The notes under the pieces: model-generated
The model's database searches: none
What the model saw: the letters and a program-made list of their open reading frames with translations, nothing else
What the model was told of the DNA's origin: nothing
DNA from: Collinsella sp. AM17-1
GTDB lineage: Bacteria; Actinomycetota; Coriobacteriia; Coriobacteriales; Coriobacteriaceae
Assembly: GCF_003470665.1 (NCBI RefSeq)
Contig: NZ_QRJZ01000004.1
Coordinates: 1 to 64,000, forward strand
Direction of reading: 5' to 3'
DNA: 64,000 nucleotides
Program-made: the position numbers and the translations under genes
In this document: positions 35,673 through 44,055 of the stretch, piece after piece
Numbering within the stretch: the stretch's first letter is position 1
How the letters are laid out: each line of letters opens with the position of its first letter

Positions 35673-36986
35673 ATGAGTTTGGGAAAGCTGACCGTCAACG
35701 GTCGCCAGGACGGCTTTTTGTGCGAGGGCAAACCGTTCTTCTGGTTTGCCGATACGTGCTGGAGCGCATTTACGAGCATTGCCGAGGATGACTGGGACTA
35801 CTACCTGACCCGCCGTGCCGAGCAGGGCATGAATGTGCTGCAGATCAACACGCTGCCGCAGTGGGATCGCTGCTGCCCCGACCTGGGCATTTGGCCCTAT
35901 GCCAGCGAGGACGGCGTGCACTTTGATTGGTCCCGTCCCAACCAGGCATATTGGGACCGCGCCGCCGCCATGTGCCGTGCTGCCGTCGAGCACGGCATCC
36001 GCCCGGCGCTCGTGCTTATGTGGTGCAACTACGTGCCCGGTACCTGGGGTGCCAAGATCGCCGAGCGTTGCGGCGCCGAGGTTATGCCGCGTGAGGAGGT
36101 CCGTGCCCACGTTGCCCGCGTCGTCGAGAACCTGGGCGAGTTCGACCCCGTCTACGTGGTGACGGGCGATACCGACTTTGCCGGCGACGAGGCGATCGCC
36201 TATTACGAGGACGCGCTCGACGAGGTCGTCAAGCGCGCGCCCGAGGCGCTGCGCACCATGCATATCAACCGCGCCAATCGCACCATTCCGGCGCAGTATC
36301 TGGACCGTCTGGACTTTTATATGTTCCAGCCCGGCCACAACTACGAGGGCCAGCCCGAGGCATGGCGTCTGCCGCAGGACTTTATCGCCAACTACCCTAA
36401 AAAGCCGATGGTCAACTCTGAGCCTTGTTACGAGCAGATGGGTGCGTCGCGCAATGTGTACTGGCGCTTCACCGCGCAGGATTGCCGCGCGAGCGTATGG
36501 TCGTCGATTCTTGCCGGCGCCAGTGCCGGCGTAACTTACGGCGCACACGGCGTTTGGAACTGGCAGACATCGCGCAGCCAAGGCTCGGTGCTGGGCGAGG
36601 GCTTCGACATGCCGTTCCGCTGGCAAGAGTGCCTGCAGTTTGCGGGCGTGTGGGACTTTGGCGCGATTGAGCATGTGCTTGCCGGCTTGGGTGCCACGGC
36701 TGCCGACGACGCGCTTGCCGTGGTTCCGGCGCAGGAGCTCCTCGATGACGCGCGCGAGGCCATTCGTGTGGCGCGCGTTGGCGATCGCGTCGTCACGTAC
36801 CTGCCGCGCACCACGGCGCTCAAGTTTAAGCTCGACGGCGCGCGCGGCTGGACGGCGACGGTCCTCGACATGGAGGACAAGCGCATCGCCAAGCTGCCCG
36901 TCCGCGATAACGGTGACGGCACCGTGCGCGTGGCTCAGCATCCCTTTGAGCACGACGCTCTGGTGATCCTGGCCCCCGGGCGCTAA
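35673..36986 (+). CDS. DUF4038 glycoside hydrolase, GH140 apiosidase-like
   Basis: A 437-residue TIM-barrel enzyme that closely fits the apiosidase-like group. GKPFFWFADTCWSAF opens the barrel; the candidate acid/base Asp166 lies in VVTGDTDFAG and the nucleophile Glu250 in MVNSEPCYEQ, the two positions used by GH140 apiosidases. The C-terminal 90 residues form a beta domain of the collagen-binding-like type. I chose ATG 35673 because it has AAAGGA seven bases upstream; ATG 35667 is too close and the longer upstream frame lacks homology. No signal peptide. It lies behind an EIIBC gene, so it likely cleaves an imported glycoside. Specificity for apiose is inferred. Confidence 0.8.
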   Translation: MSLGKLTVNGRQDGFLCEGKPFFWFADTCWSAFTSIAEDDWDYYLTRRAEQGMNVLQINTLPQWDRCCPDLGIWPYASEDGVHFDWSRPNQAYWDRAAAMCRAAVEHGIRPALVLMWCNYVPGTWGAKIAERCGAEVMPREEVRAHVARVVENLGEFDPVYVVTGDTDFAGDEAIAYYEDALDEVVKRAPEALRTMHINRANRTIPAQYLDRLDFYMFQPGHNYEGQPEAWRLPQDFIANYPKKPMVNSEPCYEQMGASRNVYWRFTAQDCRASVWSSILAGASAGVTYGAHGVWNWQTSRSQGSVLGEGFDMPFRWQECLQFAGVWDFGAIEHVLAGLGATAADDALAVVPAQELLDDAREAIRVARVGDRVVTYLPRTTALKFKLDGARGWTATVLDMEDKRIAKLPVRDNGDGTVRVAQHPFEHDALVILAPGR

Positions 36987-36996
36987 CGGCTCTTCT

Positions 36997-37084
36997 CCAA
37001 CATTTACAACCCAGTCCCTTTCATTAGGCTGCGACGGAATGGTTCCTGCATGACGGCTTTAAGCTGCCAAGGGGAGCCATTCCG
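36997..37084 (+). repeat. 88-bp direct repeat, copy 1
   Basis: Identical over 88 bases to 38377-38464. Within it CGGAATGG and CCATTCCG form an inverted repeat around a 40-base middle. It starts ten bases after the GH140-like gene and is followed by a CATTGGGGACGTACTT unit. The two copies bracket the glycosidase remnant and the ROK kinase gene. Confidence 0.95.
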
Positions 37085-37088
37085 CCAC

Positions 37089-37117
37089 GCTCATTGGGGA
37101 CGTACTTAAATGAGTGG
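37089..37117 (+). repeat. CATTGGGGACGTACTT repeat, second copy
   Basis: GCTCATTGGGGACGTACTTA followed by AATGAGTGG; it runs directly into the glycosidase remnant, marking the truncation point. Confidence 0.75.
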
Positions 37118-37282
37118 TCTCGTGAGTTTGAGGGCGAGTCGGGCGCTCGATACAAGGTGAGTGTCGTGGACACATGGGGCATGACGGAGGAGGAGCTTCC
37201 CGGAACCTTTGAGGGCAAGTTCCGCATCGATCTCCCAAGTAAGCAGTATATGATGCTTCGCCTGACCAAATTAGAGGTGTAA
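37112..37282 (+). pseudogene. 3' remnant of a DUF5060/DUF4038/DUF5605-type glycosidase
   Basis: About 56 codons remain open to a stop: ARYKVSVVDTWGMT, LPGTFEGKFRIDLPS and YMMLRLTKLEV match the end of the C-terminal beta domain (DUF5605-like) found on DUF4038 glycosidases. Everything upstream is missing and replaced by a repeat unit, so the gene is a decayed tail. It would be the third enzyme of this class in the window. Confidence 0.65.
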
Positions 37283-37396
37283 AACAGAGATAATCGGCTC
37301 CGGGCGTGACTTGCTGCACGACCATCGCAGGGGGGGGGTAGCCCCTGTGATGGTCGCGGCGATGCGCGTCCGGGGCTACGCTTGTAAGGAGTGAAC

Positions 37397-38308
37397 ATGC
37401 AGGAGTTTTTTGGAATCGATGTGGGCGGTACGGCCGTTAAATGGGCTGTGCTGGGCGAGGATTTTTCCATCCGCGAGCGCGGAAGCCTGCCGACGGGCTT
37501 TACCACGGCTGAGGAGACGGTCGCGGCGCTGATCTCGCTCGTCGAGCCGTATCGCGAGCGCGTGAGCGCCGTGGGCGTGAGTGCGCCCGGCGGCATCTAC
37601 GAGGGAGATGTCACAGGAACGATCCATCGCGGTGGTGCGCTCACGTTTATGGATGGCTGTCCGCTCGGAAAGCTCATGCGCGAGGCACTGGGGGTGCCGA
37701 TTGCCGTCAATAACGACGGTAAGTGCTGTGCACTCGGTGAGTATGCGGCTGGCGCTCTGCGCGGGACGCGTTTTGGCGTGGTGCTCGCTATCGGCACGGG
37801 CATCGGCGGCGGTATCGTCATCGACGGCAAGGTCCTGCGCGGCGCGCACTGCTTTGCAGGCGAGTTCAGCTTCTTGCGCAACGATGTCACGACTGCCGCG
37901 AACATGGGAAACTCCTTTGCCGATTCGGGCGGTTGGCGTGCGCTCCGCGATGCTGCCGTTGCTGAGAAGGGCCCGCCTGTGGGTTCTCCGGTGGACGGCC
38001 GCCGCGTCTTTGAGTGGATCGCGAGTGGTGACATGGCGGCGCAGCGCGCACTCGACCGCTACGCTCGCGCCTTTGACGGACAGCTCATCAACCTGCAGGC
38101 CGTGCTCGACCCCGAGGTCTTTGTGATCGCAGGCGGCATCTCGTGCCATCCCGAGCTCGTTGATGCCCTGCGTGCGCAGATGCCGCTGGCCCTCGCGAGT
38201 TACGAAGGGACCCTTTCCGGCATCCCTGTGCCGCAGATAAAGGCGGCCGAGCTCGGCAACGACGCCAACCTTTACGGTGCCGTCCAGGAGGCCATACGCC
38301 TGGTGTAG
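37397..38308 (+). CDS. ROK-family sugar kinase
   Basis: A 303-residue ROK kinase without a DNA-binding domain. The phosphate loop is GIDVGGTAVKWAVL; VNNDGKCCALGEYAAGA contains the catalytic aspartate, and LAIGTGIGGGIVIDG the second glycine motif. The zinc-binding CxCGxxGC motif usual in ROK proteins is missing; the corresponding place reads HCFAGEFSF without a cysteine cluster, as in the zinc-free subgroup. ATG 37397 follows AAGGAG. It may phosphorylate glucose or another hexose released by the glycosidases. It sits in a repeat-bounded segment. Confidence 0.85.
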   Translation: MQEFFGIDVGGTAVKWAVLGEDFSIRERGSLPTGFTTAEETVAALISLVEPYRERVSAVGVSAPGGIYEGDVTGTIHRGGALTFMDGCPLGKLMREALGVPIAVNNDGKCCALGEYAAGALRGTRFGVVLAIGTGIGGGIVIDGKVLRGAHCFAGEFSFLRNDVTTAANMGNSFADSGGWRALRDAAVAEKGPPVGSPVDGRRVFEWIASGDMAAQRALDRYARAFDGQLINLQAVLDPEVFVIAGGISCHPELVDALRAQMPLALASYEGTLSGIPVPQIKAAELGNDANLYGAVQEAIRLV

Positions 38309-38322
38309 CGCATTGGACATAA

Positions 38323-38372
38323 TCATTGGGGACGTTCTTGTTTGACTAGTCGTTTAAGAACGTCCCCAATGA
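38323..38372. repeat. Inverted repeat TCATTGGGGACGTTCTT
   Basis: 17-bp perfect arms (38323-38339, 38356-38372) around 16 bases containing ACTAGT. It is placed as a terminator for the ROK gene but without a T tract, and it is a full palindromic version of the CATTGGGGACG family. Confidence 0.8.
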
Positions 38373-38376
38373 CTAC

Positions 38377-38464
38377 CCAACATTTACAACCCAGTCCCTT
38401 TCATTAGGCTGCGACGGAATGGTTCCTGCATGACGGCTTTAAGCTGCCAAGGGGAGCCATTCCG
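38377..38464 (+). repeat. 88-bp direct repeat, copy 2
   Basis: Identical to 36997-37084, exactly 1380 bases further on, and followed by CATTGGGGACGTACTT (38480-38506) and a fragment of the GGGGACACTCC family at 38519-38542. The rest, to 38702, is gene-free and probably holds the promoter of the LuxR-type gene. Confidence 0.95.
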
Positions 38465-38702
38465 TCGCACCCTTTGTTTACTCATTGGGGACGTACTTAA
38501 ATGAGTGCTTAAATGAGTGGCAGTTGGGGACACTCCTTGCCGAGCTAGAGACCGCGCGCCCCTTCTGGGTCATGCGGCTCAAAATCGCGGCGTCATGCGG
38601 ACGGCTGGGGTCGAATTTGCAACATTTCGAACTTGGCTTCGATATTGAGATTGGTTCTTTATTAAAATGGTGTTCCGGACAACAAAGCGGGTGGGGGTTA
38701 CC

Positions 38703-40247
38703 ATGAGGGACCTGGGAGACACAACCGCATATTTGCGCCGGGGCATGCGGGAGATTCTGTGCCTAGCGCTGTTCTTCTTCACGTTTTTGGCGTGCGAGTA
38801 TTTCTTTGATGCGCGCATGGCCGAGTTCGTGCCATCGAGTGAGGTCGTCATCTACGAGAGCATCGTTGTCGGCGCGAGCGTGATTGGCTTTTTCGTGCGC
38901 CCATTTCTGTACTATCGCCGTCCCCAGACGATCGATGCGACGAGCGATATTACGGGCGTGCTGTTGGTATCGGCGTTGCTGCTGATGATTATGGCAGTGC
39001 GGTTTGAGGTAGTAATTGCCGGCGGCCTGGTGGCGTGCTGCGCCCTGGGCTATTGCGGATCGACCGCCCATGCCAATCTTGCGCGGCGTTTTGCGCAGAC
39101 GCCCTGCCTGGCGCGCACCGTGGCGGTTTCCTATGCTGTGGGCATTTTGGTGCAGGTGCTCAACCATATGGTGATGCCTGCGGGCATTCCCCAGCAGTCT
39201 GTTCTCATTGCCTGTGCGATTGCGCTGGTGGGGCTGCTTCACGGTGTCCGCCGCGCTAAATTGCGTGATGAGCCTGCGCCCGAGTTCGAGGTCGAGATTG
39301 CCGAGCTATCGGTCGATGCGTCGGAGCGTGGCGCCAGGTGGCACGATGACCCCGAGGCAAAGGCGGCCTTTCAGGGTGCCGTGGTGCGTCTGACGGTGGC
39401 GACCGCTTGCCTCACCGGCGTGTTCGCGGCCCTCAATGCCGGCCTTACGACCTCGCATGCCGCTGGCGCTATCGATCTGGGCGACTGGCCGCGCTTGCTG
39501 CTGGTTGTGAGCGCCCTTGCCGCCGGCGTCCTGTATGACCTGCGTGGGCGTTCGTATATGAATATCATCATGACGTGCGCCGCCATGCTGTCCACGCTCT
39601 CGTTCTTTGTACTTATCACCGATGGCAACGGTGGCAACACGCTTGCCGCCACGATTATCTTTTACCTTGGCACGGGCTTTTTCGTGGTGTTCTTCACCGC
39701 GAAGTTCGCCGCGATTTCGATGTATGCCCGCTGGGCGTATCTGTGGCCGTGCATGGGCCGTGTTATCAACAACGTTTGCTCGATGCTCGTGACGGCTCCG
39801 GCGGTGGCGATTATCTCGAGTCAAAACGTGCTGGCGGCAGTGAGCGTCGTGCTCGTGCTGTTTGTCGGCATCGCGATTTCGCTGTTGGGACAGTTTGGAC
39901 AAGACGGTGAGGGCGAGGCGACGCGCGGCAGGCTGGCGCTTGCCACCGACGATCTTGGCGTGAGCTGTGAGCCCGGCCAGGCCGACACGGTGCCCCTGGA
40001 GGCGCCGGAGCTTTCGTTTGACAATCGGCTCGATGGCTTCGTTGCCGCCTTTGGGCTCACCAAGCGCGAGCGCGATGTTCTGGAGGCACTGGTCGTTTCG
40101 GACGATAGCGTGCAGGACGTGGCGGCGGCACTCTTCCTTTCGCGTTCCACGCTCTATCGCCACATCGCTTCGATCAACAAAAAGACCGGTGCCTCTTCGC
40201 GCGTAGCCCTCATCAACTTCTTCTGGTCCTGGACACCCCAAGACTAG
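38703..40247 (+). CDS. LuxR-type regulator with multi-pass membrane domain
   Basis: A 514-residue membrane regulator. Residues about 15-410 contain some ten to twelve hydrophobic segments in two halves separated by a charged linker near 190-225. The C-terminal 65 residues are a LuxR helix-turn-helix (LTKRERDVLEALVV, FLSRSTLYRHIASINKKTG). This domain pairing, an MFS-like sensor fused to a LuxR output, is typical of Coriobacteriia and has no assigned ligands for most members. The ATG at 38703 is preceded by GTGGGGGT. It is the only gene in its transcription unit, ending at a palindromic terminator. Confidence 0.85.
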   Translation: MRDLGDTTAYLRRGMREILCLALFFFTFLACEYFFDARMAEFVPSSEVVIYESIVVGASVIGFFVRPFLYYRRPQTIDATSDITGVLLVSALLLMIMAVRFEVVIAGGLVACCALGYCGSTAHANLARRFAQTPCLARTVAVSYAVGILVQVLNHMVMPAGIPQQSVLIACAIALVGLLHGVRRAKLRDEPAPEFEVEIAELSVDASERGARWHDDPEAKAAFQGAVVRLTVATACLTGVFAALNAGLTTSHAAGAIDLGDWPRLLLVVSALAAGVLYDLRGRSYMNIIMTCAAMLSTLSFFVLITDGNGGNTLAATIIFYLGTGFFVVFFTAKFAAISMYARWAYLWPCMGRVINNVCSMLVTAPAVAIISSQNVLAAVSVVLVLFVGIAISLLGQFGQDGEGEATRGRLALATDDLGVSCEPGQADTVPLEAPELSFDNRLDGFVAAFGLTKRERDVLEALVVSDDSVQDVAAALFLSRSTLYRHIASINKKTGASSRVALINFFWSWTPQD

Positions 40248-40249
40248 CT

Positions 40250-40291
40250 AACCACCACAAAGGGGACAGGCACCTTTGTGGTGGTTTTTTA
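40250..40291 (+). terminator. Palindromic repeat acting as terminator of the LuxR gene
   Basis: AACCACCACAAAGG (40250-40263) pairs with 40273-40286 and is followed by TTTT. It is a copy of the CCACCACAAAGG repeat family placed directly behind the stop codon. Confidence 0.8.
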
Positions 40292-40392
40292 CCTGCAAAA
40301 ATATGAATATGAGACATTTGTCACCTGCCGTTTTGGTGCCCAAAGGCATATGAATGTGATGCTGAGCAGAGCAGAACGGAGGGGGTGCACCT

Positions 40393-40842
40393 ATGGCGTC
40401 TCGGGGTTGCGCGTCTAATAAAATTGCGGGCGCGCTTATCGCCGTGGTGGTCTTTGCCGCGGCGGTGACACTCATGCGAGTTTACGTTGCCGGCGACCAT
40501 GGCGCTCAGGGGAAGACTGCCGCGCAAGTGTCGCTCAACGACTGCGCTGCCGTTCCGGTGGCGGTCAAGCTTATCGAGGACGGGGAGGCGCGGACGGTCT
40601 ATGAGACCGACGATGCCGAACTGGTCGCATCGACTTTTGCCGCGCTCGATGGCTGCACCGTGGGGGATGCGGTGGATGAGCGGATGAGCGATGCCGGCCG
40701 AACGCTCGTCTTTGTCTATACGGATGGCTCGGAGCAATCGGTAGAACTTGAGGGCAAAAACATCGTGCTCGATAAGACGGCGTATCGACTTAACGGTGCC
40801 GATGAGTTATGGCGGCAGCTTGCCGCGATCAAAAACAGCTAA
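40393..40842 (+). CDS. Small membrane-anchored protein, function unknown
   Basis: A 149-residue protein with one N-terminal transmembrane segment (IAGALIAVVVFAAAVTLM, residues about 11-28) and a soluble, acidic domain outside. The domain has the pattern VYETDDAELVASTFAALDG and VFVYTDGSEQSVEL, reminiscent of small beta-rich extracellular domains, but I recognise no family. ATG follows GGAGGGGGTGCACC. The next gene begins 20 bases later. Confidence 0.6.
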   Translation: MASRGCASNKIAGALIAVVVFAAAVTLMRVYVAGDHGAQGKTAAQVSLNDCAAVPVAVKLIEDGEARTVYETDDAELVASTFAALDGCTVGDAVDERMSDAGRTLVFVYTDGSEQSVELEGKNIVLDKTAYRLNGADELWRQLAAIKNS

Positions 40843-40862
40843 CGAAATTAGGGATGTACGGG

Positions 40863-42422
40863 ATGAGTGACTTGAGATTCTGCCCGGCGTGTGGGGCGCA
40901 GCTGCCTCGGGTCGCCGGCGTGCCGGTGCGATTTTGCCCGGGGTGCGGCGTCCGACTTGAGGGCGTTGTGGGCTACTCGGGCGCCGTGGGGGCTACAGAT
41001 GGGGCGACTGCCGATGGCGATGCGGACGAAGGCGGCGACCCGAGCGTGGACGCGCCGGCCGATGCGCCGGTGGAGACTGCCGGCGTCGCGTCGTCTCGTG
41101 ACGCGGCCACGACGGATACGCCTCACATCGGTGACCTTGAGCTTCATGCCGCATGCGATACCTCTGGCGGGCAGGCGCTCGCGCAGGTAGCGCTGCCGCG
41201 GGGCTGGCATATCGAAGAAGCGCATCTTGAGCGCAGCGGCAGTTTCGACTGCCCGATTTCGGTTGGCGTGACGGCGGCGGGTCCGATGGGTGAGCGGATT
41301 ATGTACCGCTCCGAGCTCTGCTACGTGGATGCGGGCGCCGTTGCCAAGCGTATCCCCACGCAAACCGAGCACAAGGCGTTTATGCACGTGGAGGCAGCTT
41401 GCGACGAGCTGGCTCAGGCCTGCGCGGCACAGCTGGGCGCACGGGCGGAGGTTGTGGCCGAGCAACCGTACCCATCGAGCGCGGCGGTCGATATCGAGCG
41501 CGAACGTGCCCGCGTAAAGCGCGAGGCGGCAAACGAATTTGCGATTCAGGGCTTTTCGATGGAGCCGAGCAATGTGATCTATGAGTGCCGCATGCGTCGA
41601 TATCGGCTCGCGGGCGCCCCAGTGTCCACCGAACTCGCGGTGGCGGCCAAAGTCGAGGGCTATGTGGCCTCGATCGGCGGCGTCGCGGGCTCTATGGGTA
41701 AAGGCATTGCCGCTGGGGCCGAGACGCTGCTGGGCGCGGGCCTTTCGAGTGGGCTGATCGGCGGTGTTTTGGGCAAGCGCCTGCGCGAGCGCCAGGCGGC
41801 GGCAGCGGCGGGACAGGGCGTCGCGCAAGAACAGCCCACGGGTCGAGACGGTTGCCCGGACGGAGCGTCGTTCGAGCTGGGCGCGGCCGACCTGCTGCAG
41901 TGGCGTATCAGGGACAGCTTCTGTTTGGTTGCGCCAGAAGGTCGCCTGGACGAGGCAGCCACCACGGCGCTTGCATCAATGGCGTCGACTCTGCGGCTCA
42001 ATCCGGCGATTGCACGCGAAGCGTCAGCTCAAAAGCAACAGATGGTGCTTGAGCAGCGCCAACGCACGCAGATGAACATTGCCCAGCAGCAACAGCAGTT
42101 TGCAGCCTGGCAACAGATGCATGCCTCGCAACAGGCGGCGTTCGACAGCTACCAGCAGGCGTGGTTCGATCGCAGCGACCGTCAGCACGCCGCGAATATG
42201 GCTGCCAGCACCGCCAATTTTTCCAGCGCGGGCGTAGGCACGGGTGCGGCCTCGTATTCCGATGCCATTCGCGGGGTCAACCATTACGCCAGACCCGACG
42301 GCACCGATGTCGAGGTCTCGGTGATGGCCGACCAGGCCTGGGTCAACGGTTCGGGCGATGTGATCGGTACACGCGATGGCTTTGAACCCGGTTTTGGCTG
42401 GACGGAGCTGCCTCGTCAATAG
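40863..42422 (+). CDS. Zinc-ribbon protein with glutamine-rich coiled-coil tail
   Basis: A 519-residue protein. The N-terminus is a double zinc ribbon (CPACGAQLPR and FCPGCGVRLEG). An acidic, low-complexity linker follows to about residue 100, then a mixed domain of some 270 residues, including a glycine-rich stretch (GGVAGSMGKGIAAGAETLLG). A glutamine-rich helix (residues about 395-450) leads to a C-terminal module GVNHYARPDGTDVEVSV and WVNGSGDVIGT. I chose ATG 40863 over 40854 by ribosome-site spacing. The function is unknown; association with envelope or membrane assembly is a guess from the neighbours. Confidence 0.6.
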   Translation: MSDLRFCPACGAQLPRVAGVPVRFCPGCGVRLEGVVGYSGAVGATDGATADGDADEGGDPSVDAPADAPVETAGVASSRDAATTDTPHIGDLELHAACDTSGGQALAQVALPRGWHIEEAHLERSGSFDCPISVGVTAAGPMGERIMYRSELCYVDAGAVAKRIPTQTEHKAFMHVEAACDELAQACAAQLGARAEVVAEQPYPSSAAVDIERERARVKREAANEFAIQGFSMEPSNVIYECRMRRYRLAGAPVSTELAVAAKVEGYVASIGGVAGSMGKGIAAGAETLLGAGLSSGLIGGVLGKRLRERQAAAAAGQGVAQEQPTGRDGCPDGASFELGAADLLQWRIRDSFCLVAPEGRLDEAATTALASMASTLRLNPAIAREASAQKQQMVLEQRQRTQMNIAQQQQQFAAWQQMHASQQAAFDSYQQAWFDRSDRQHAANMAASTANFSSAGVGTGAASYSDAIRGVNHYARPDGTDVEVSVMADQAWVNGSGDVIGTRDGFEPGFGWTELPRQ

Positions 42423-42495
42423 CGTGAGGCGGCTTATGTGTGAATCGATGCCAGGTGTGTTTCTCGGCATTGTGATAAAGAACGGGAAAGGAACA

Positions 42496-43254
42496 ATGAT
42501 GAGGGAGACGGTACTTTCGCGCACGGCATTTGTCGCGGCGGCGGGAACGGCGCTGCTGACGCTTGTGGGGTGCGGCGGACAGCGGACGCAGGATGCGACG
42601 GGTTTTAACGACGACCGCCCGGTAAAGGACAAGATGGACGCGGGTGCGACGTCGGGCGATTCCGGCGACGCGGACCGCGGCCCGGGCGCGGACAGCGGCT
42701 CGGCGGATGCGTTCGATACGTGGTCGGATGATTGCTGGGATGCGCACCGCAACATCAGCATCGCGGCGCTCCTCGAGCTTAAGGGCTGGCAGTTGCAGGA
42801 GTTTGCCTCGCAGCAGGGCTATACCTGGCAAGACGCGCTCGAGATGTACGAGGACGAGGCGGGACACGTGCTCAGCGTCTGCAATATCAGCAAGGACGGT
42901 GCGACCGAATGGCTCGGCGAGGACGAAATCGGAAAGCTCGACAAGGGCGGCACCGGAAGCACCGTGATGTTCACGCTGCAACTTTCGGGCTATTCGAGCT
43001 GCGAGGATGTTATCGCGGGCTTTTCCGTGCCGGTCGAGGACCGGGCGCAGATTACTTCGGGCTCATGGATCGCGTGCGTATACGGTTCCAGCATGGCGCG
43101 GCACGTTGCCATGGCGAGTCCGATGGAAAACGGTGACTACCGCTTGGATCTCATTACCGAGGAGGCTATCAAGACCGGTAGGTTTACCCAGGGCGGCGGT
43201 GCTCCGACGATAGACGAGTTTTGGCAGGAAAAGACTGGACGCGCGCTCGGCTAG
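42496..43254 (+). CDS. Putative lipoprotein, paralogue A
   Basis: A 252-residue predicted lipoprotein. The signal TAFVAAAGTALLTLVGC ends in a lipobox with Cys near residue 26, followed by an acidic, glycine/serine-rich linker (ADRGPGADSGSADAF). The soluble domain has ISIAALLELKGWQLQEF and SQQGYTWQDALEMY. The next gene's product shows the same order: lipobox, linker, and a helix followed by aromatic-W-Q. Downstream of the zinc-ribbon gene by 73 bases. No known family recognised. ATG 42499 is an equally good start. Confidence 0.65.
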   Translation: MMRETVLSRTAFVAAAGTALLTLVGCGGQRTQDATGFNDDRPVKDKMDAGATSGDSGDADRGPGADSGSADAFDTWSDDCWDAHRNISIAALLELKGWQLQEFASQQGYTWQDALEMYEDEAGHVLSVCNISKDGATEWLGEDEIGKLDKGGTGSTVMFTLQLSGYSSCEDVIAGFSVPVEDRAQITSGSWIACVYGSSMARHVAMASPMENGDYRLDLITEEAIKTGRFTQGGGAPTIDEFWQEKTGRALG

Positions 43255-43289
43255 GTGCGACGTGGCCAATACCATAGCGAGGAACGAAC

Positions 43290-43976
43290 ATGATGAATGA
43301 AGTGACGATGAACCGTGCGGCCTTTGTGGCAGGCGCGGGTGCGCTGGCTTGTGCGCTGGCTGGCTGCTCGGGCGGATTGGGCGGCGCGGGCGGTGCCAAG
43401 AAGGCGACCACGGCGGACGCCGCCTGTGTAGACGACAACGCCAACGTGACGGTCTATGCTGCGATCAACTTGGACGGCGCCGACCTGGTGCGCCTGCTCA
43501 AGCATCAAAACTATGAGTGGCAAGGCGAGAGCGTGGGCTACGGTGCCGCCGATGACGCGGGACTTTTCGCTTTTACCTTTTCTAAGATTTCGGATGACGT
43601 GGACGAACTTGCGAACAGCGCGATACCGCTTTCGGAGTCCGAGTACGAGGAACTTGAGCCGGGCGGCGGAGACGATAGCGTGGCGATTTTGCTCTCGGTG
43701 GGCGGCTATACGACGGGCAATCGTGCGCTCACCGGCGCAATCGGCGATGCGGCGATAGTGCAGGAGAAGTGCACAATCGACGATTCCGTGTATTGGCTGG
43801 TCAAGGCGCTCGACGGCAGCCGTTACGTGATTTCGGCCTACGACACCGAAGATGATGGCGACAGCGCGCATGACATCTATATCTATAGTGAATCTTTTAT
43901 TCACACCGGTTATCTGAGCGGCGGCGACCAAATCGATATTGACGAACTCTGGAGCCGCCTGACCAATGCCTCGTAG
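43290..43976 (+). CDS. Putative lipoprotein, paralogue B
   Basis: A 228-residue predicted lipoprotein. The signal RAAFVAGAGALACALAGC gives a clear lipobox (Cys near 26) and is close to that of paralogue A. The domain contains VTVYAAINLDGADLVRLL and QNYEWQGESVGYG, aligned in position with ISIAALLELKG and GYTWQ of paralogue A, suggesting duplication followed by divergence. It lies 35 bases downstream of paralogue A and completes the four-gene group. Function unknown. Confidence 0.65.
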   Translation: MMNEVTMNRAAFVAGAGALACALAGCSGGLGGAGGAKKATTADAACVDDNANVTVYAAINLDGADLVRLLKHQNYEWQGESVGYGAADDAGLFAFTFSKISDDVDELANSAIPLSESEYEELEPGGGDDSVAILLSVGGYTTGNRALTGAIGDAAIVQEKCTIDDSVYWLVKALDGSRYVISAYDTEDDGDSAHDIYIYSESFIHTGYLSGGDQIDIDELWSRLTNAS

Positions 43977-43984
43977 CGCACCAA

Positions 43985-43999
43985 AACCACCACAAAGGG
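43985..43999. repeat. Half copy of the AACCACCACAAAGG repeat
   Basis: The left arm and part of the loop (AACCACCACAAAGGGGACAG) are present, but the right arm is missing: the sequence continues as TGAGGCGGG. A truncated copy. Confidence 0.7.
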
Positions 44000-44055
44000 G
44001 ACAGTGAGGCGGGACTTTTTGACCGCCTGATGGGTCGAGCGTCACAACTCGTGCG

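Noticed and set aside
43985..44055. Terminator for the lipoprotein cluster
   Set aside because: Only one arm of the palindrome is present, so no stable stem forms.
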